From Alcanivorax sp. S6407 (lineage in GTDB: Bacteria; Pseudomonadota; Gammaproteobacteria; Pseudomonadales; Alcanivoracaceae), in NCBI RefSeq assembly GCF_023016115.1, contig NZ_JALKBH010000003.1, forward strand, positions 186,001 to 250,000: a stretch of 64,000 bases of DNA, read 5' to 3'. The notes beneath the pieces are model-generated. The model was not told where the DNA came from and did not search any database. It worked only from the letters and a program-made list of their open reading frames with translations. Positions 9,182 through 18,758 of the stretch are shown piece by piece; the first letter of the stretch is position 1; every line of letters starts with the position of its first letter. A program made the position numbers and the translations under genes.

Positions 9182-9601
9182 TAAACGCTGCACGCTTCAC
9201 GCAACATGCAGCACGCTTAAAGCCCAAATTCAAAAGCGGATTTACCACAGAGGGCACAGAGCTCACTGAGGAGAACAACGGGTTTACTCCCTGCCTCCTG
9301 TCAGCTCTGCGGTAATAGCGCAAACCTGCCTTCAGTGACGCTGTAGGCGTTCCACTTGAGGGACGAACCGAGCGCAGCGAGGCGACCGAAGGGAGATCAT
9401 TCTTTAAAAACCTGTCAGCCCTGGAAATACCTGATCTCTCTTCGGTCGATTCCGTGCTTCGCACGGTTCGCGCCTCAAGCGGCGCTCCTACAGCATTAAC
9501 ACAGGTCATCGTTAACCTGCCCGCGATCCCGACAAGACAAACTTCTTCCCGCGTTGTAGCTTGTGGCTTGTTGCTTGAAGCTTTTTTCACAAGGACTCGC
9601 C
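9182..9601. other. Repeat-rich intergenic region
   Basis: No gene is seen. The region holds a heptad run (CACGCTT/CACGCAA/CATGCAG) at 9186-9220 and one copy of the TTTACCACAGAGGGCACAGAG element at 9241-9271. It also holds an imperfect inverted pair at about 9340-9400 and 9440-9495 (CTGTAGGCGTTCCACTTGAGG against GCCTCAAGCGGCGCTCCTACAG) and a heptad run (TAGCTTG/TGGCTTG/TTGCTTG) at 9556-9580. Confidence 0.7.
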
Positions 9602-11077
9602 ATGGCCCGACACACTTTTCTTGCCCGGCTGGAAGCGCTGGGCAATCGGTTGCCGCATCCGACATTGTTATTCGTCTGGCTCTGCTTGCTGCTGCTGCCC
9701 CTGACAGCGTTGTTGCAGGGACTTGGGCTAACCACCTCCCACCCTATTACTGATAACACCGTGGCAGTTCGCTCGCTGGTGGACGGAGATGGCATTCGCT
9801 ATCTGTTTACTTCACTGGTCGGCAACTTCACCGGTTTTGCCCCGCTGGGGGTGGTGCTGGTGGCTATGCTCGGTCTGGGTGTAGCTGAGCAATCCGGCTT
9901 GCTGTCGGTGAGCCTGGCCGGGCTGGTGAAAAAGGCGTCGGGCAAGATGCTGGTGATTACCGTGGCCTTTGCCGGAGTGCTCTCCAGCATGACCGTGGAT
10001 GCAGGTTATGTGGTGCTGATCCCCTTGGCGGGGTTGGTGTTTCAGCTGGCCGGGCGCTCTCCTCTGGCGGGCATCGCCACCGCCTTTGCGGCGGTGTCGG
10101 GCGGCTTCAGTGCCAACCTGCTGGTGGGGCCGGTAGACGCCACGCTGGCCGGCCTGACAACTGAGGCTGTGGCGCTGGTAGATCCTGCCCGTACCGTGGA
10201 AGCAACGGACAACTACTGGTTTATCATTGCCTCTACCTTCCTCGTCACCGCATTAGTCAGTGCAGTGACACTGCGCTTCACTGAACCCCGTCTGGTCGGG
10301 CAGGCAGCGGGCGAAGCGGTGCCCGTTGAAGCCCCGACCAGCGATGCCAGTGCGATACGCTGGACACTGGTGAGCCTGGTGGCGCTATTGATCGCCATCG
10401 CCCTGCTGGTGATTCCAGCCGGCGCCCCGCTGCGCCATCCGGAAACGGGCAGCGTACTCGGCTCGCCCTTTATTCATGGCCTGGTAGTGATAGTGGCACT
10501 GGTGGCCGGGATATGTGGCGCCGTTTACGGACGAGTGAGCGGACAGTTCCGCAATGCCGGCGACATTATCACCGCCATGGAAACCACCATGGCCTCCATG
10601 GCCGGCTATCTGGTGCTGATGTTCTTTGCCGCGCAGTTTGTCGCCTGGTTCAACTACAGCCAGCTGGGCCTGCTGCTGGCGGTGGAAGGCGCCGCCTGGC
10701 TCGGCAGCCTGTCGATTCCCAAGGTGGCGCTGCTGCTTCTGTTCGTCCTGTTGGCAGCATCCATTAACCTGATGATCGGCAGCGCCTCGGCAAAATGGTC
10801 GATCCTGGCGCCGATCTTCGTACCCATGCTGATGCTGATCGGCATTGATCCGGAAGCCACCCAGGCGGCTTATCGAGTGGGGGATTCCAGTACCAATATC
10901 ATCACCCCACTGATGCCCTACTTCGTGCTGGTACTGGGTTTCGCCCGCCGTTACCAGCCAGACACCGGCATCGGCACACTGATGGCCATGATGCTGCCGT
11001 ACAGCCTGACGTTATTAGTGGGGTGGTCGGTGTTGCTGGGAGTGTGGATCGGGTTTGGCTGGCCGCTGGGACCGTGA
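9602..11077 (+). CDS. AbgT family transporter
   Basis: A 491-residue polytopic membrane protein of the AbgT family, whose founder imports p-aminobenzoyl-glutamate; others export sulfonamides. The ATG at 9602 follows AAGGA at 9591. Features include the N-terminal HPTLLFVWLCLLLLPL segment, SSMTVDAGYVVLIPLAG, GGFSANLLVGPVDATLAG, and the C-terminal SASAKWSILAPIFVPMLM and GDSSTNIITPLMPY, which are family hallmarks. The stop codon is ten bases before a heptad-array element. Confidence 0.9.
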   Translation: MARHTFLARLEALGNRLPHPTLLFVWLCLLLLPLTALLQGLGLTTSHPITDNTVAVRSLVDGDGIRYLFTSLVGNFTGFAPLGVVLVAMLGLGVAEQSGLLSVSLAGLVKKASGKMLVITVAFAGVLSSMTVDAGYVVLIPLAGLVFQLAGRSPLAGIATAFAAVSGGFSANLLVGPVDATLAGLTTEAVALVDPARTVEATDNYWFIIASTFLVTALVSAVTLRFTEPRLVGQAAGEAVPVEAPTSDASAIRWTLVSLVALLIAIALLVIPAGAPLRHPETGSVLGSPFIHGLVVIVALVAGICGAVYGRVSGQFRNAGDIITAMETTMASMAGYLVLMFFAAQFVAWFNYSQLGLLLAVEGAAWLGSLSIPKVALLLLFVLLAASINLMIGSASAKWSILAPIFVPMLMLIGIDPEATQAAYRVGDSSTNIITPLMPYFVLVLGFARRYQPDTGIGTLMAMMLPYSLTLLVGWSVLLGVWIGFGWPLGP

Positions 11078-11086
11078 AGACAGGCA

Positions 11087-11229
11087 CAAGCTACAAGCTT
11101 CAAGCTGCAACACGAAGAAAGATTTGCGCGAAGCCTGTGCCTCCAGGCTTCGCGCTGCAACGCCCTTGCAATAAAAAACCGCACCTTGGAGGCGCGGTTT
11201 TTAGCTTGTAGCTTGCGGCTTGCAGCTAT
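11087..11229. repeat. Inverted heptad-array element (AGCTTG type)
   Basis: The left array at 11087-11114 has four units (CAAGCTA, CAAGCTT, CAAGCTG, CAACACG). The right array at 11202-11229 has four units (TAGCTTG, TAGCTTG, CGGCTTG, CAGCTAT). A terminator lies between them. The stop codon of the DUF4870 gene starts in the last base of the right array. Confidence 0.8.
11173..11202. terminator. Bidirectional terminator between AbgT and DUF4870 genes
   Basis: AAAAACCGC and GCGGTTTTT arms flank an ACCTTGGAGGC loop, with T-runs on both strands. Confidence 0.85.
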
Positions 11230-11615
11230 CAGTTAATCAACCGCAGCGTAAACGGGTAGCGGTAGGCCACACCGTCGTTGGCTTTCAGGCCGGCGATGAT
11301 GGTAATCACCAGCCAGAAGATCGCCAGGATCGGCATCAGGATGGCACCGATCACTACGAAGGTGAGCAGGAAGCTGACAAAGAAGGCGATGAGCATGGTG
11401 ATATTGAAGTTCACCGCTTCCTTGCCCTGATCATCCACAAAGCTGCTTTCGTCCTTCTTGACGATCCACATCACCAACGGACCGATCAGGTTACCGAAGG
11501 GGATAATGAAGCCAATCAGGGCCAACAGGTGGCAAGCCATGGCCTGGCTACGCTCTTCCTTGCTGGGCCCTGCCTGCTGCTCTGTATCGGCCTGTGTCTG
11601 TTCCATATCAGTCAT
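11229..11615 (-). CDS. DUF4870 (Tic20-like) small membrane protein
   Basis: A 128-residue protein with a hydrophilic N-terminus (about 25 residues, rich in Gln and Glu) and three or four transmembrane segments. The motif VKKDESSFVDDQGKEAVNFNIT is characteristic of DUF4870 proteins. No function is established. It is followed by a bidirectional terminator and looks monocistronic. Confidence 0.85.
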   Translation of the reverse strand: MTDMEQTQADTEQQAGPSKEERSQAMACHLLALIGFIIPFGNLIGPLVMWIVKKDESSFVDDQGKEAVNFNITMLIAFFVSFLLTFVVIGAILMPILAIFWLVITIIAGLKANDGVAYRYPFTLRLIN

Positions 11616-11678
11616 GATGCTTTCCTTGTTAAATGACGGAGGATATCAGGCCGCATTATAAACAAGGCTGCACATAAA

Positions 11679-12503
11679 TCACTGCCGCACAGTTCTCCGA
11701 TTTGGCAATGCCTGCTCACTGTTGGAACGGAATGGATTAATGTCGATGCCGCCACGGCGGGTAAAGCGACCGTAGACCGTCAGGTGGCGCGGGGAACATT
11801 GCGCCATCAGATCCACAAACATCTGTTCGATGATCTGTTCATGGAAGCCCTGGTGATTACGCAGGGAAACCACGTAACGCAGGAAACTTGCCGGGCTGAT
11901 GGCACGGCCGGTGTAACGCACCACCACCGTGGCCCAATCCGGCTGGTTGGTCACCGGGCAGTGGCTGCGCAGCAGATGGGAATATAGCTGCCCGGTCTGC
12001 TCGGGGCCCTGGTCGCACAACAACAGGTCCGGATTGTAATTGTAGTGCTCGAAGTTCAGATCGATCTTGTCGACGCACTGGCCCTTGTCTTCCCACAACG
12101 GCATCGTTGCCGCGTCTTCCAGGGAATACAGCAACACCTCAATGCCGGCACCCACAATCTGGGCCACATCCTTCTCAATCAAGGCGCGCACTTCATCCCG
12201 GCTGGCAAAGCGGGTATTGGCAAAGGAATTCAGGTACAGCTTGAGGGACTTGGATTCGACAATGTTCGGCGTGGTGCAGGGAATACGCAGCTCGCACATG
12301 GCCACCACCGGCTTGCCCTTTTCGGTCAGCCAGGAAAGTTCGTAGGCATTCCAGATGTCGGTACCGTGGAATGGCAGGTCTGTGCTTTCCAGATCCAGCG
12401 ATTCCCGGGCATCCCAACGCGGCACCGGACACAACAGGGCCGGGGTGTACTCGTCCACATAATCGCTGGAGCGTCCCAGCGGGGTGTCTTTCAAGTAACT
12501 CAT
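11679..12503 (-). CDS. queF: NADPH-dependent 7-cyano-7-deazaguanine reductase
   Basis: A 274-residue enzyme that reduces preQ0 to preQ1 in queuosine synthesis. Its length matches the long bimodular (E. coli-type) QueF. The QueF motif is [12 protein letters not shown] near residues 83-94. The probable catalytic cysteine lies in [15 protein letters not shown], equivalent to Cys190 of E. coli QueF. GGGGAGAG precedes the ATG. I looked for a preQ1 riboswitch in the short leader and saw none. Confidence 0.95.
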   Translation of the reverse strand: MSYLKDTPLGRSSDYVDEYTPALLCPVPRWDARESLDLESTDLPFHGTDIWNAYELSWLTEKGKPVVAMCELRIPCTTPNIVESKSLKLYLNSFANTRFASRDEVRALIEKDVAQIVGAGIEVLLYSLEDAATMPLWEDKGQCVDKIDLNFEHYNYNPDLLLCDQGPEQTGQLYSHLLRSHCPVTNQPDWATVVVRYTGRAISPASFLRYVVSLRNHQGFHEQIIEQMFVDLMAQCSPRHLTVYGRFTRRGGIDINPFRSNSEQALPNRRTVRQ

Positions 12504-12562
12504 GCTCTCTCCCCGGGCAAAGCCGTGCCCTCAATGGCCTGATATAACAGCTTTAATACTAA

Positions 12563-13336
12563 TTAATGACGGATGCCAGTGCCACGCTGCAACATCCACA
12601 ACGCAATCACAAAAAACACCGCCACAAAGCCGGCAATGGTGGCCAGCGATGCATAGACATTCACATCACTGACCCCCAGCACCCCATACCGGAAGGCATT
12701 CACCATATACACGATGGGGTTCGCCAGGCTTACCGTGCGCCAGAACTCCGGCAACATATCGATGGAATAGAATACCCCGCCCAGATAGGTCAGCGGCGTG
12801 AGGACAAAGGTCGGCACAATGGAAATGTCATCAAACTTTTTCGCCAGGATGGCGTTGATGAAACCACCAATGGCAAACAGCGCGGCGGTGAGCACCACCA
12901 CCACGACAGTGACAAAGACGTGCTGCATGGAAAGGTGGGTAAAGAACAGGCTCAACAGGCTAACGATCACCCCCACCAACATGCCACGCACCATGCCGCC
13001 TACCACAAAGCCAGTGAGAATGATCCAGGACGGCATGGGCGAGACCAGCATTTCCTCGATGGAATGCTGGAACTTGGTGGAAAAGAACGAACTCACCACA
13101 TTGCCATAACTGTTCTGGATCACGCTCATCATGATCAGACCCGGCACGATGTACTGCATGTAATCGAAGCCGCCCATCTCCCCTACCCGGCTACCGATCA
13201 GGTTGCCGAAGATCACGAAATACAGGCTCATGGTGATGGCCGGCGGCAACAGGGTCTGCGGCCAGATCCGGGTGAAACGGCGAATTTCCTTGGTGACGAT
13301 GGTCAGGAACGCCACCCACTGTTCACGTGGACTCAT
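12563..13336 (-). CDS. ABC-2 type transporter permease (YadH-like)
   Basis: A 257-residue membrane protein with six hydrophobic segments and the ABC-2 family core (LMMSVIQNSYGNVVSSFFSTKF, YLGGVFYSIDMLPEFWR). Its start overlaps the stop of the upstream ATPase gene by four bases, so the two are translationally coupled. Together they resemble the YadGH exporter of E. coli, whose substrate is not established. Confidence 0.9.
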   Translation of the reverse strand: MSPREQWVAFLTIVTKEIRRFTRIWPQTLLPPAITMSLYFVIFGNLIGSRVGEMGGFDYMQYIVPGLIMMSVIQNSYGNVVSSFFSTKFQHSIEEMLVSPMPSWIILTGFVVGGMVRGMLVGVIVSLLSLFFTHLSMQHVFVTVVVVVLTAALFAIGGFINAILAKKFDDISIVPTFVLTPLTYLGGVFYSIDMLPEFWRTVSLANPIVYMVNAFRYGVLGVSDVNVYASLATIAGFVAVFFVIALWMLQRGTGIRH

Positions 13337-14265
13337 GCGGATGCCTCCCCTGCCAGGTTCTTCTCGACCAGACGCACAAACAGCTCTTCCAGCCGGTTGG
13401 CCTTGTTGCGCATGCTCATCACTTCAAAATTCTGCTCGGCCAGCGCCACAAACAGGGTATTGAGGCTTTGTGTCTTGGGCACTGCCACTTCCAGGGTCTG
13501 GCTGTCCTTGAGAATCACATCAAAGCCATCCAGTGCCGGCACTGTCTCTACCGGCCGGGCCAGATCGAGAATGAAGGTCTCGACCTGCAGCTTCTCGAGG
13601 AGCGCACGCATGCTGGTATTTTCCACAATGGTGCCGTGATCAATGATGGCGATATTGCGGCACAGGGATTCGGCTTCTTCCAGGTAGTGGGTGGTCAGGA
13701 TAATGGTCTTGCCTTCCTGATTGATGCGGGTAAGAAAATCCCACATGGAACGACGCAGCTCGATATCCACGCCGGCGGTGGGCTCATCCAGAATCAGCAG
13801 ATCGGGCTCATGGACCAGGGCACGGGCGATCATCAGGCGGCGCTTCATGCCGCCGGAAAGAGTGCGCGACTGCATGTCGCGCTTGTCCCACAGGCCTAGC
13901 TGGCGCAGATATTTTTCCGCCCGCTCTCGTGCCAGCGGTGCCGGAATACCGTAGAAGCCCGCCTGGGTCACCACGATATCGAACACCTTTTCGAACTGGT
14001 TGAAGTTGAATTCCTGGGGCACCACGCCGATTTTCTTCTTGGCGATGGAACGCTCGGCATCCAGTGAGTGGCCGAAGATGCTCACCTCACCCTCGCTCTT
14101 GCTCACCAGTGAGCTGATCACGCCAATGGTGGTGGATTTACCCGCCCCGTTAGGGCCCAACAGGGCAAAAAAATCGCCCTGCTGTACTTCAAGATCAATG
14201 CCTTTTAGTGCCTGGACACCGTTGGCATAGGTCTTGGTGAGATTACGAATCGTCAGCGCTGACAA
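13333..14265 (-). CDS. ABC transporter ATP-binding protein (YadG-like)
   Basis: A 310-residue ATPase with Walker A GPNGAGKST, signature LSGGMKRRLMIARAL and Walker B LLILDEPTAGVD. A C-terminal extension of about 80 residues is typical of ABC-2 exporters. The best start is a TTG at 14265 preceded by GAGGTGA. It pairs with the downstream permease through a 4-bp overlap. Confidence 0.92.
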   Translation of the reverse strand: MSALTIRNLTKTYANGVQALKGIDLEVQQGDFFALLGPNGAGKSTTIGVISSLVSKSEGEVSIFGHSLDAERSIAKKKIGVVPQEFNFNQFEKVFDIVVTQAGFYGIPAPLARERAEKYLRQLGLWDKRDMQSRTLSGGMKRRLMIARALVHEPDLLILDEPTAGVDIELRRSMWDFLTRINQEGKTIILTTHYLEEAESLCRNIAIIDHGTIVENTSMRALLEKLQVETFILDLARPVETVPALDGFDVILKDSQTLEVAVPKTQSLNTLFVALAEQNFEVMSMRNKANRLEELFVRLVEKNLAGEASA

Positions 14266-14309
14266 GATTCACCTCGGTCAGAATTGGAAATAAAGAATTA
14301 AGGACAGAA

Positions 14310-14978
14310 CTACAGCGCGCAGTGGCCGTGATCGCCACGCCAGATCCAGTGCATCTGCCCGGATGTGAACCACACCCACAGGCCTTCCATCATCCAGGGC
14401 CAGTCGTCTTCGGTGATCTGACGACGGCCGTGCAATTCTGCCACCAGTACCGCGAGGATGGTGTCATGGGTGACATGCACATTGAGATGGCCCGGGCGGG
14501 GCTCTCTTTCCTGCAGATACGCCGCCAGCTTGGCCCGGCCTTCCGCCGGGGACAGCATCCCCTCGAATGGTTCCTGCAGGTGCTTGTTGAGGAAGCGAAA
14601 GGCTCCCAGCTTGAAGAAGGTGGGGCCGACTTCGTTGATATCAACCACGTAACAGCCGGGTTCGACCAGGGTGGTATCGACCTCGATGTCCTCTGGTGCC
14701 TTGGCCATCAACCCGGCCTTCACCGCCCCTTCCGCCATGGCCTTGGCGGTATTGATACAGCGCCCCACCGGACTGGAGTAGAACGCCTCCACCGGCCGGT
14801 TCAGCTTGCCGCCCCAGTCACGGGCCATTTCCACCCCTTCCGGGGTCAGCGGCAGGCGATAATCGGCAAAGCCATTCTTGGCCAGCTCACGCACGGAATG
14901 GCGGGTCAGCAGATGGACAGGCTTGTCCTTCGGCAGCAGGTTGAGGGCATCCAGTAATCGCGGGTGTAGGCGGGCCAT
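14310..14978 (-). CDS. Histidine phosphatase family protein
   Basis: A 222-residue protein with the RHS motif (LLTRHSVRE, residues ~24-32), a variant of the usual RHG phosphohistidine loop, and a later histidine in VHVTHDTILAVL. This places it in the phosphoglycerate-mutase-like phosphatase superfamily. The physiological substrate is unknown. It lies 44 bases before the ABC ATPase gene and may be in the same transcript. Confidence 0.85.
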   Translation of the reverse strand: MARLHPRLLDALNLLPKDKPVHLLTRHSVRELAKNGFADYRLPLTPEGVEMARDWGGKLNRPVEAFYSSPVGRCINTAKAMAEGAVKAGLMAKAPEDIEVDTTLVEPGCYVVDINEVGPTFFKLGAFRFLNKHLQEPFEGMLSPAEGRAKLAAYLQEREPRPGHLNVHVTHDTILAVLVAELHGRRQITEDDWPWMMEGLWVWFTSGQMHWIWRGDHGHCAL

Positions 14979-15331
14979 AGTCTTATCGCTTCTGGTCAGC
15001 CATCAGTGTAGGCAGCAAAGCGGGGAATGCCAATGGTGGAAAGAACGCCAGATGCTTGATGCCTGATGCCTGACGCTTTAAACCCGCCTTCCATAACGCT
15101 CTATCGCTTGCAGGCATACCCTGAAGGGCACAGAGAGCTCCCACAGCGAAACAAAGTGCGGGGCGAGACGCGAGTTTCGAGTTGCGAAAACCTTTGTGGA
15201 CTGAGGCCCGTTATGCCCTGCCCTGTTTTTCCTCAGTGATCTCTGTGACCTCTGTGGTAAAACAACCTTTAGGGTTCTGGATTCTGGCGTGATGCGTGTT
15301 GCATGAAGCGTGATGCAGCCGCGCAGCGGCC
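14979..15331. other. Repeat-rich intergenic region before the tRNA terminator
   Basis: No gene is seen. It contains heptad units GATGCTT/GATGCCT/GATGCCT/GACGCTT at 15049-15076, GCGAGTTTCGAGTTGCG at 15170, an inverted copy of the CCTCAGTGATCTCTGTG element at 15231-15262, and heptads GCGTGAT/GCGTGTT/GCATGAA/GCGTGAT at about 15285-15313. Confidence 0.7.
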
Positions 15332-15359
15332 AAAAAAAAGGGACCCGATTGGGTCCCTT
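15332..15359 (-). terminator. Terminator of the tRNA-Glu/tRNA-Gly transcript
   Basis: The AAGGGACCC/GGGTCCCTT stem around a GATT loop is followed on the minus strand by a run of eight T residues. Confidence 0.9.
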
Positions 15360-15366
15360 CTTTATT

Positions 15367-15442
<76 letters not shown>

Positions 15443-15476
15443 TTTACTTGTTGCCAGCTAACTACCAGCGAATTAG

Positions 15477-15552
15477 TGGCGTCCCCTAGGGGAGTCGAAC
15501 CCCTGTTACCGCCGTGAAAGGGCGGTGTCCTGGGCCACTAGACGAAGGGGAC
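15477..15552 (-). tRNA. tRNA-Glu (anticodon TTC)
   Basis: A 76-base tRNA on the minus strand. The acceptor is GTCCCCT/AGGGGAC, the anticodon loop CTTTCAC, the T-arm GGTTCGACTCC, and CCA is encoded. It is first in the tRNA transcript, with a sigma-70 promoter just upstream. Confidence 0.97.
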
Positions 15553-15585
15553 CCGGGCTTGACGTGGTGCGTCAAAGCGGCGCGT

Positions 15586-15614
15586 AGAATAGGTATCTGA
15601 GCCCCCATCGTCAA
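15586..15614 (-). promoter_or_regulatory. Sigma-70 promoter of the tRNA operon
   Basis: On the minus strand TTGACG (15614-15609) and TATTCT (15591-15586) are separated by exactly 17 bases. The -10 box ends about 33 bases before tRNA-Glu. Confidence 0.8.
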
Positions 15615-15726
15615 GGAAAATTTTTGTCCTGACTCACCATTGACCCCAAAAAGTCACCCTGCTCTGATAAAGAGCCTTAATAATCGGCAACTTGCTGAAA
15701 AAACGCTCATTTTCCGGGAGAGAAAC

Positions 15727-16386
15727 ATGACCATCAAGCTGTACGGCGCCGCTCTGTCGCCTTTTGTCCGCAAGACCCGGGTCGCATTGGCCCTGAAGGG
15801 AATCGAATACGAATCCGTACATGTGGACCCGACCAACTTCCCGGAAGGCTACGAGAAAATCAGCCCCATGAAGCGGATCCCGGCCCTGGAAGTGGATGGC
15901 CAGTACCTGCCCGACTCCGCCGCCATCTGCGCCTGGGCCGAGAAGGTCAACCCGGAACCGGCCCTCTACCCCTCCGACGCCATGGACCTGGGCCGCACCA
16001 TCTGGCTCGAGCGTTTCGTGGATTACGACCTTGCCATGCGCTGCACCTTCGCGGTGTTCCGCAACCGGGTACTGATGCGCCTGATCGGCAAGGAGTGTGA
16101 CGAGGAGAAGGTCCAGCACGCCCTGGAACAGACCATCCCGCCGCTGTTCGACTACCTGAACACTGAACTGGAAGGCCGCGAATTCCTGGTCGGTGACAAC
16201 CTCACCATCGCCGACATCGCCCTGGCCAGCCAACTGGTCAACTTCCACCATGGCGGCGAAGCCGTCGATGCCACCAGGTACCCCCACCTGGCCGCCCACA
16301 CCGAGCGCATGCATGCGCTGGAGCCGTTCGCCAGGACCATCGAGAAAGAGTCCGGGTTTGTGCAGAAAGTGCTCGGAGGGCAGTGA
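15727..16386 (+). CDS. Glutathione S-transferase family protein
   Basis: A 219-residue GST. The thioredoxin-fold N-terminal half carries the cis-Pro region (SPMKRIPALEVDGQYLPDSAAICAWAE), with the conserved Asp/Ser pair that holds glutathione. The helical C-terminal half contains LTIADIALASQ. The ATG at 15727 has GGGAGAG upstream. Its TGA stop lies inside a heptad array (16381-16408), so its last bases belong to a repeat. Confidence 0.9.
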   Translation: MTIKLYGAALSPFVRKTRVALALKGIEYESVHVDPTNFPEGYEKISPMKRIPALEVDGQYLPDSAAICAWAEKVNPEPALYPSDAMDLGRTIWLERFVDYDLAMRCTFAVFRNRVLMRLIGKECDEEKVQHALEQTIPPLFDYLNTELEGREFLVGDNLTIADIALASQLVNFHHGGEAVDATRYPHLAAHTERMHALEPFARTIEKESGFVQKVLGGQ

Positions 16387-16542
16387 ACAGTTAACAGTGA
16401 ATAGTGAACAGCTCGCGGTTACGCGCCTGTTTTGACTGCAATCCATGAGGCCGCGCCCAGACTATGGGCGCGGCCTCATGCGTTTCAGGATCAAGGGAGC
16501 CCGACCGCGCGCTGTTCACTGTTAACTATTCACTGTTAACTG
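16381..16542. repeat. Inverted heptad-array element (GTTAACA type) with central palindrome
   Basis: The left array at 16381-16408 has four units (CAGTGAA, CAGTTAA, CAGTGAA, TAGTGAA). The right array at 16515-16542 has four units (TTCACTG, TTAACTA, TTCACTG, TTAACTG). At the centre, 16444-16480 is a perfect 16-bp palindrome (CATGAGGCCGCGCCCA) around GACTA. Stop codons of the flanking convergent genes lie inside the two arrays. A sister copy is at 20438-20592. Confidence 0.85.
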
Positions 16543-17017
16543 AAACCAATGCAGCACGCCCATTCGGCGCCACCCTGACCACCGCCACCGCTTCCTCACG
16601 GAGCTGCCGCTCCAGGGCCAGGGCTTTTTCCTTCGGGGCGAACAGGGCTTCGATGCCGAAGGTCAGGCGACTGCCGCCCCACCAGGGACTGGAGGAAACG
16701 CGGCCGCGCAGGAACAGGCCCTGCTCGGGCTTGTGATGATCCGGCTCTCCGGCAGTCCACAGGTTCCCTTCCCGCGTCAACGGCAGATAAATCACGTCGC
16801 CGGGAAGGAAGTCCGGGGCCTCCAGGTTGCTGAAGGGATAGTTGAGCCGCGCATAGTTGCCGCGGAACAGGTCGCGGGGGTCCACCGGCTGTGTCTTCAG
16901 GCGGATTTCCTCGCCTACCCACAGCGGATAGAAGCCGTTGATAAACACCCCTGCCATGATCACCAGCTGCAGGCCCAACGCGGCTATCAGAGCCAGTTTC
17001 AGAGTACGCTTATTCAT
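16526..17017 (-). CDS. GDYXXLXY domain-containing membrane-anchored protein
   Basis: A 163-residue protein with one N-terminal membrane helix (LKLALIAALGLQLVIMAGVFI) and an outside domain bearing the family motif as RGNYARLNY. AAGGAGG lies just before the ATG at 17017. It overlaps by eight bases the DUF2157 gene upstream, a standard pairing for these families. The function is unknown. The last residues (SVNSE) and the stop are encoded by the heptad repeat. Confidence 0.88.
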   Translation of the reverse strand: MNKRTLKLALIAALGLQLVIMAGVFINGFYPLWVGEEIRLKTQPVDPRDLFRGNYARLNYPFSNLEAPDFLPGDVIYLPLTREGNLWTAGEPDHHKPEQGLFLRGRVSSSPWWGGSRLTFGIEALFAPKEKALALERQLREEAVAVVRVAPNGRAALVSVNSE

Positions 17018-18329
17018 GGCGCTGACCTCCTTGTGTGCCCTGCCCCGGCGGCTGCCGGTCACGCCAGTAGCGTGCCGCCGCATAGAGGATAGCCGCCGCG
17101 ATCAGGAACATGACGGCACCACCCACGTAGTCGCCGACCAGATCCACATAGCGGATCATGGCCAGCACCAGCAACAACCCGACACCACTGTAGAAATACT
17201 GGCTGAAGCCTTTCTCAAGCCCCTGCTGGATCAGCACGATGGCAGACACCAGCGCCAGCAGGTTCACCATCACCGCCATGGGCACGGCGACAGCCTCTCT
17301 ATCCATGCCATGAAACAGCACCAGCAACAGCGGCACCCCCATCACCAACCCGCGGGCGAGAGGATGGGCACCACCATCACGCAGTGCCAGCAAAGCCGCC
17401 GGGATCGCCGCCATCAGCCCCAGCCATAAACCAGGATCAGAAAAGCCCTGCAGATCCTTCATGTAGGCACTGCAGGCACTGGAAAAGGTGAACGGGATCA
17501 GCAGGATCAAATAGCCGCGCAGGGACCACAGCGACAGCAAGGTAGCCGTTCGGCGCATGGGGGCCGAGGCGCTCGGCGCCAGACGATGCCCGACCATGAA
17601 TACCAGCGCCAGCAGCCCCATATTCATGGTGAAGTGGCCGGTATCGAAATCCGGTCGCCAGGGATAGCCGTAGAACCAGGCCAGCAGAATATTTAGCCAG
17701 CCCACCGTCACGGCCACGGTCACCACATTCAGGCCAGCCGAACGCGCCTGACGTGCCACCCCGAGAGCGGCGGCAATAAACAGCACCATTTCCCAGGGCG
17801 GCGAGAATTTGCCCTCGTTGAGCAGCCACAGCAGTGCCACCGCCAGCATCAACAGGGCCAGCACCCGGCTGCGCACCAGCAAGGCCATTGGCGCGATTCC
17901 CAGGGCCCAGTAGAACAGCCCATCCGGGTAGTGTTCGCCGAGATGATAGATCTGGGCGATCAGCATGATGGAGGCTCCATAGCTGATGCTGCCCACAAAC
18001 AGCCAGCCGAGCCCGGCTTCGCGTTTCAGGTATTGATAGATGCCCATCCCGTTGAGCGCCAGTGTGGTGCCGATCAGGCCCAGCATGCGCACAGCACGGG
18101 GGATGTCCTCCCAGTTGGCAGAGACCAGCAACAACAGCGCCATGCCCACAAACAGCAAGGCGATCCCCACCAACACCTTGTAGGCCAGGGAGCCATCACA
18201 GCCATCGTCAAGACTGGTGCCATAACGGGCAAGGATACGATTGCCCTGCTCCGCACTGATGTCCCCCTCTTCCACCCACTGGCGACATTCACTGCGCAGC
18301 TCGCGGCGTAATAATCCGAGCAGTTGCAT
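17010..18329 (-). CDS. DUF2157 domain-containing polytopic membrane protein
   Basis: A 439-residue protein. The N-terminal ~65 soluble residues (RRELRSECRQWVEEGDISAEQGNRILARYG) are the DUF2157 hallmark, followed by about a dozen hydrophobic segments. AGGAT precedes the ATG at 18329. It is coupled to the GDYXXLXY gene. No biochemical role is known for either. Confidence 0.85.
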   Translation of the reverse strand: MQLLGLLRRELRSECRQWVEEGDISAEQGNRILARYGTSLDDGCDGSLAYKVLVGIALLFVGMALLLLVSANWEDIPRAVRMLGLIGTTLALNGMGIYQYLKREAGLGWLFVGSISYGASIMLIAQIYHLGEHYPDGLFYWALGIAPMALLVRSRVLALLMLAVALLWLLNEGKFSPPWEMVLFIAAALGVARQARSAGLNVVTVAVTVGWLNILLAWFYGYPWRPDFDTGHFTMNMGLLALVFMVGHRLAPSASAPMRRTATLLSLWSLRGYLILLIPFTFSSACSAYMKDLQGFSDPGLWLGLMAAIPAALLALRDGGAHPLARGLVMGVPLLLVLFHGMDREAVAVPMAVMVNLLALVSAIVLIQQGLEKGFSQYFYSGVGLLLVLAMIRYVDLVGDYVGGAVMFLIAAAILYAAARYWRDRQPPGQGTQGGQRHE

Positions 18330-18758
18330 GAAACGATCCTGTGTCTTTTTTTCGATAAGACCGCAAGGAAGGAGGAAACGCAATGAAGGGGTGTTACGGG
18401 GTGTTTGGCGGGGTGTTCAATAGAGAGACGTCTGACGCTTCATGCAACACGCTTGACGCGAGAAAACCCATTAAGGGCTCAAAGAATGTAGGGCGGAAAT
18501 CGGCGAAAGCCGATCTCCGCCAGCGTGCCAGCCTTGCTGGGTTTCTTATACAATTCGAACAGCGTCTCTGGAATCCTTACCTCGCTGAAACGAGGATCGC
18601 CATGCAAGCATAGCTCCTACGGGCTCTAACAGAGACAGGAGCCAACTGCATCTCAGTTCCTCGCTGTCGCTCGGTTCGCGCCTCAAGTTGCGCTCCTACA
18701 GCGGCTTCGTAGAAATGCCGAAGCTAGGGAACTTTTCGGCCTTTCTTATTCCAATCAG
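18330..18758. other. Repeat-rich intergenic region
   Basis: No gene is seen. At 18488-18522 is a half copy of the 82-bp GTAGGGCGGAAAT element. At 18670-18710 is a GGTTCGCGCCTCAAGTTGCG / CTCCTACAG hairpin of the family also seen near 9475, 45720 and 46068. Confidence 0.65.

Noticed and set aside
12504-12562. preQ1 riboswitch before queF
   Set aside because: The leader is too short and lacks the conserved pseudoknot parts; only a small GGGCA/TGCCC-type hairpin is visible.
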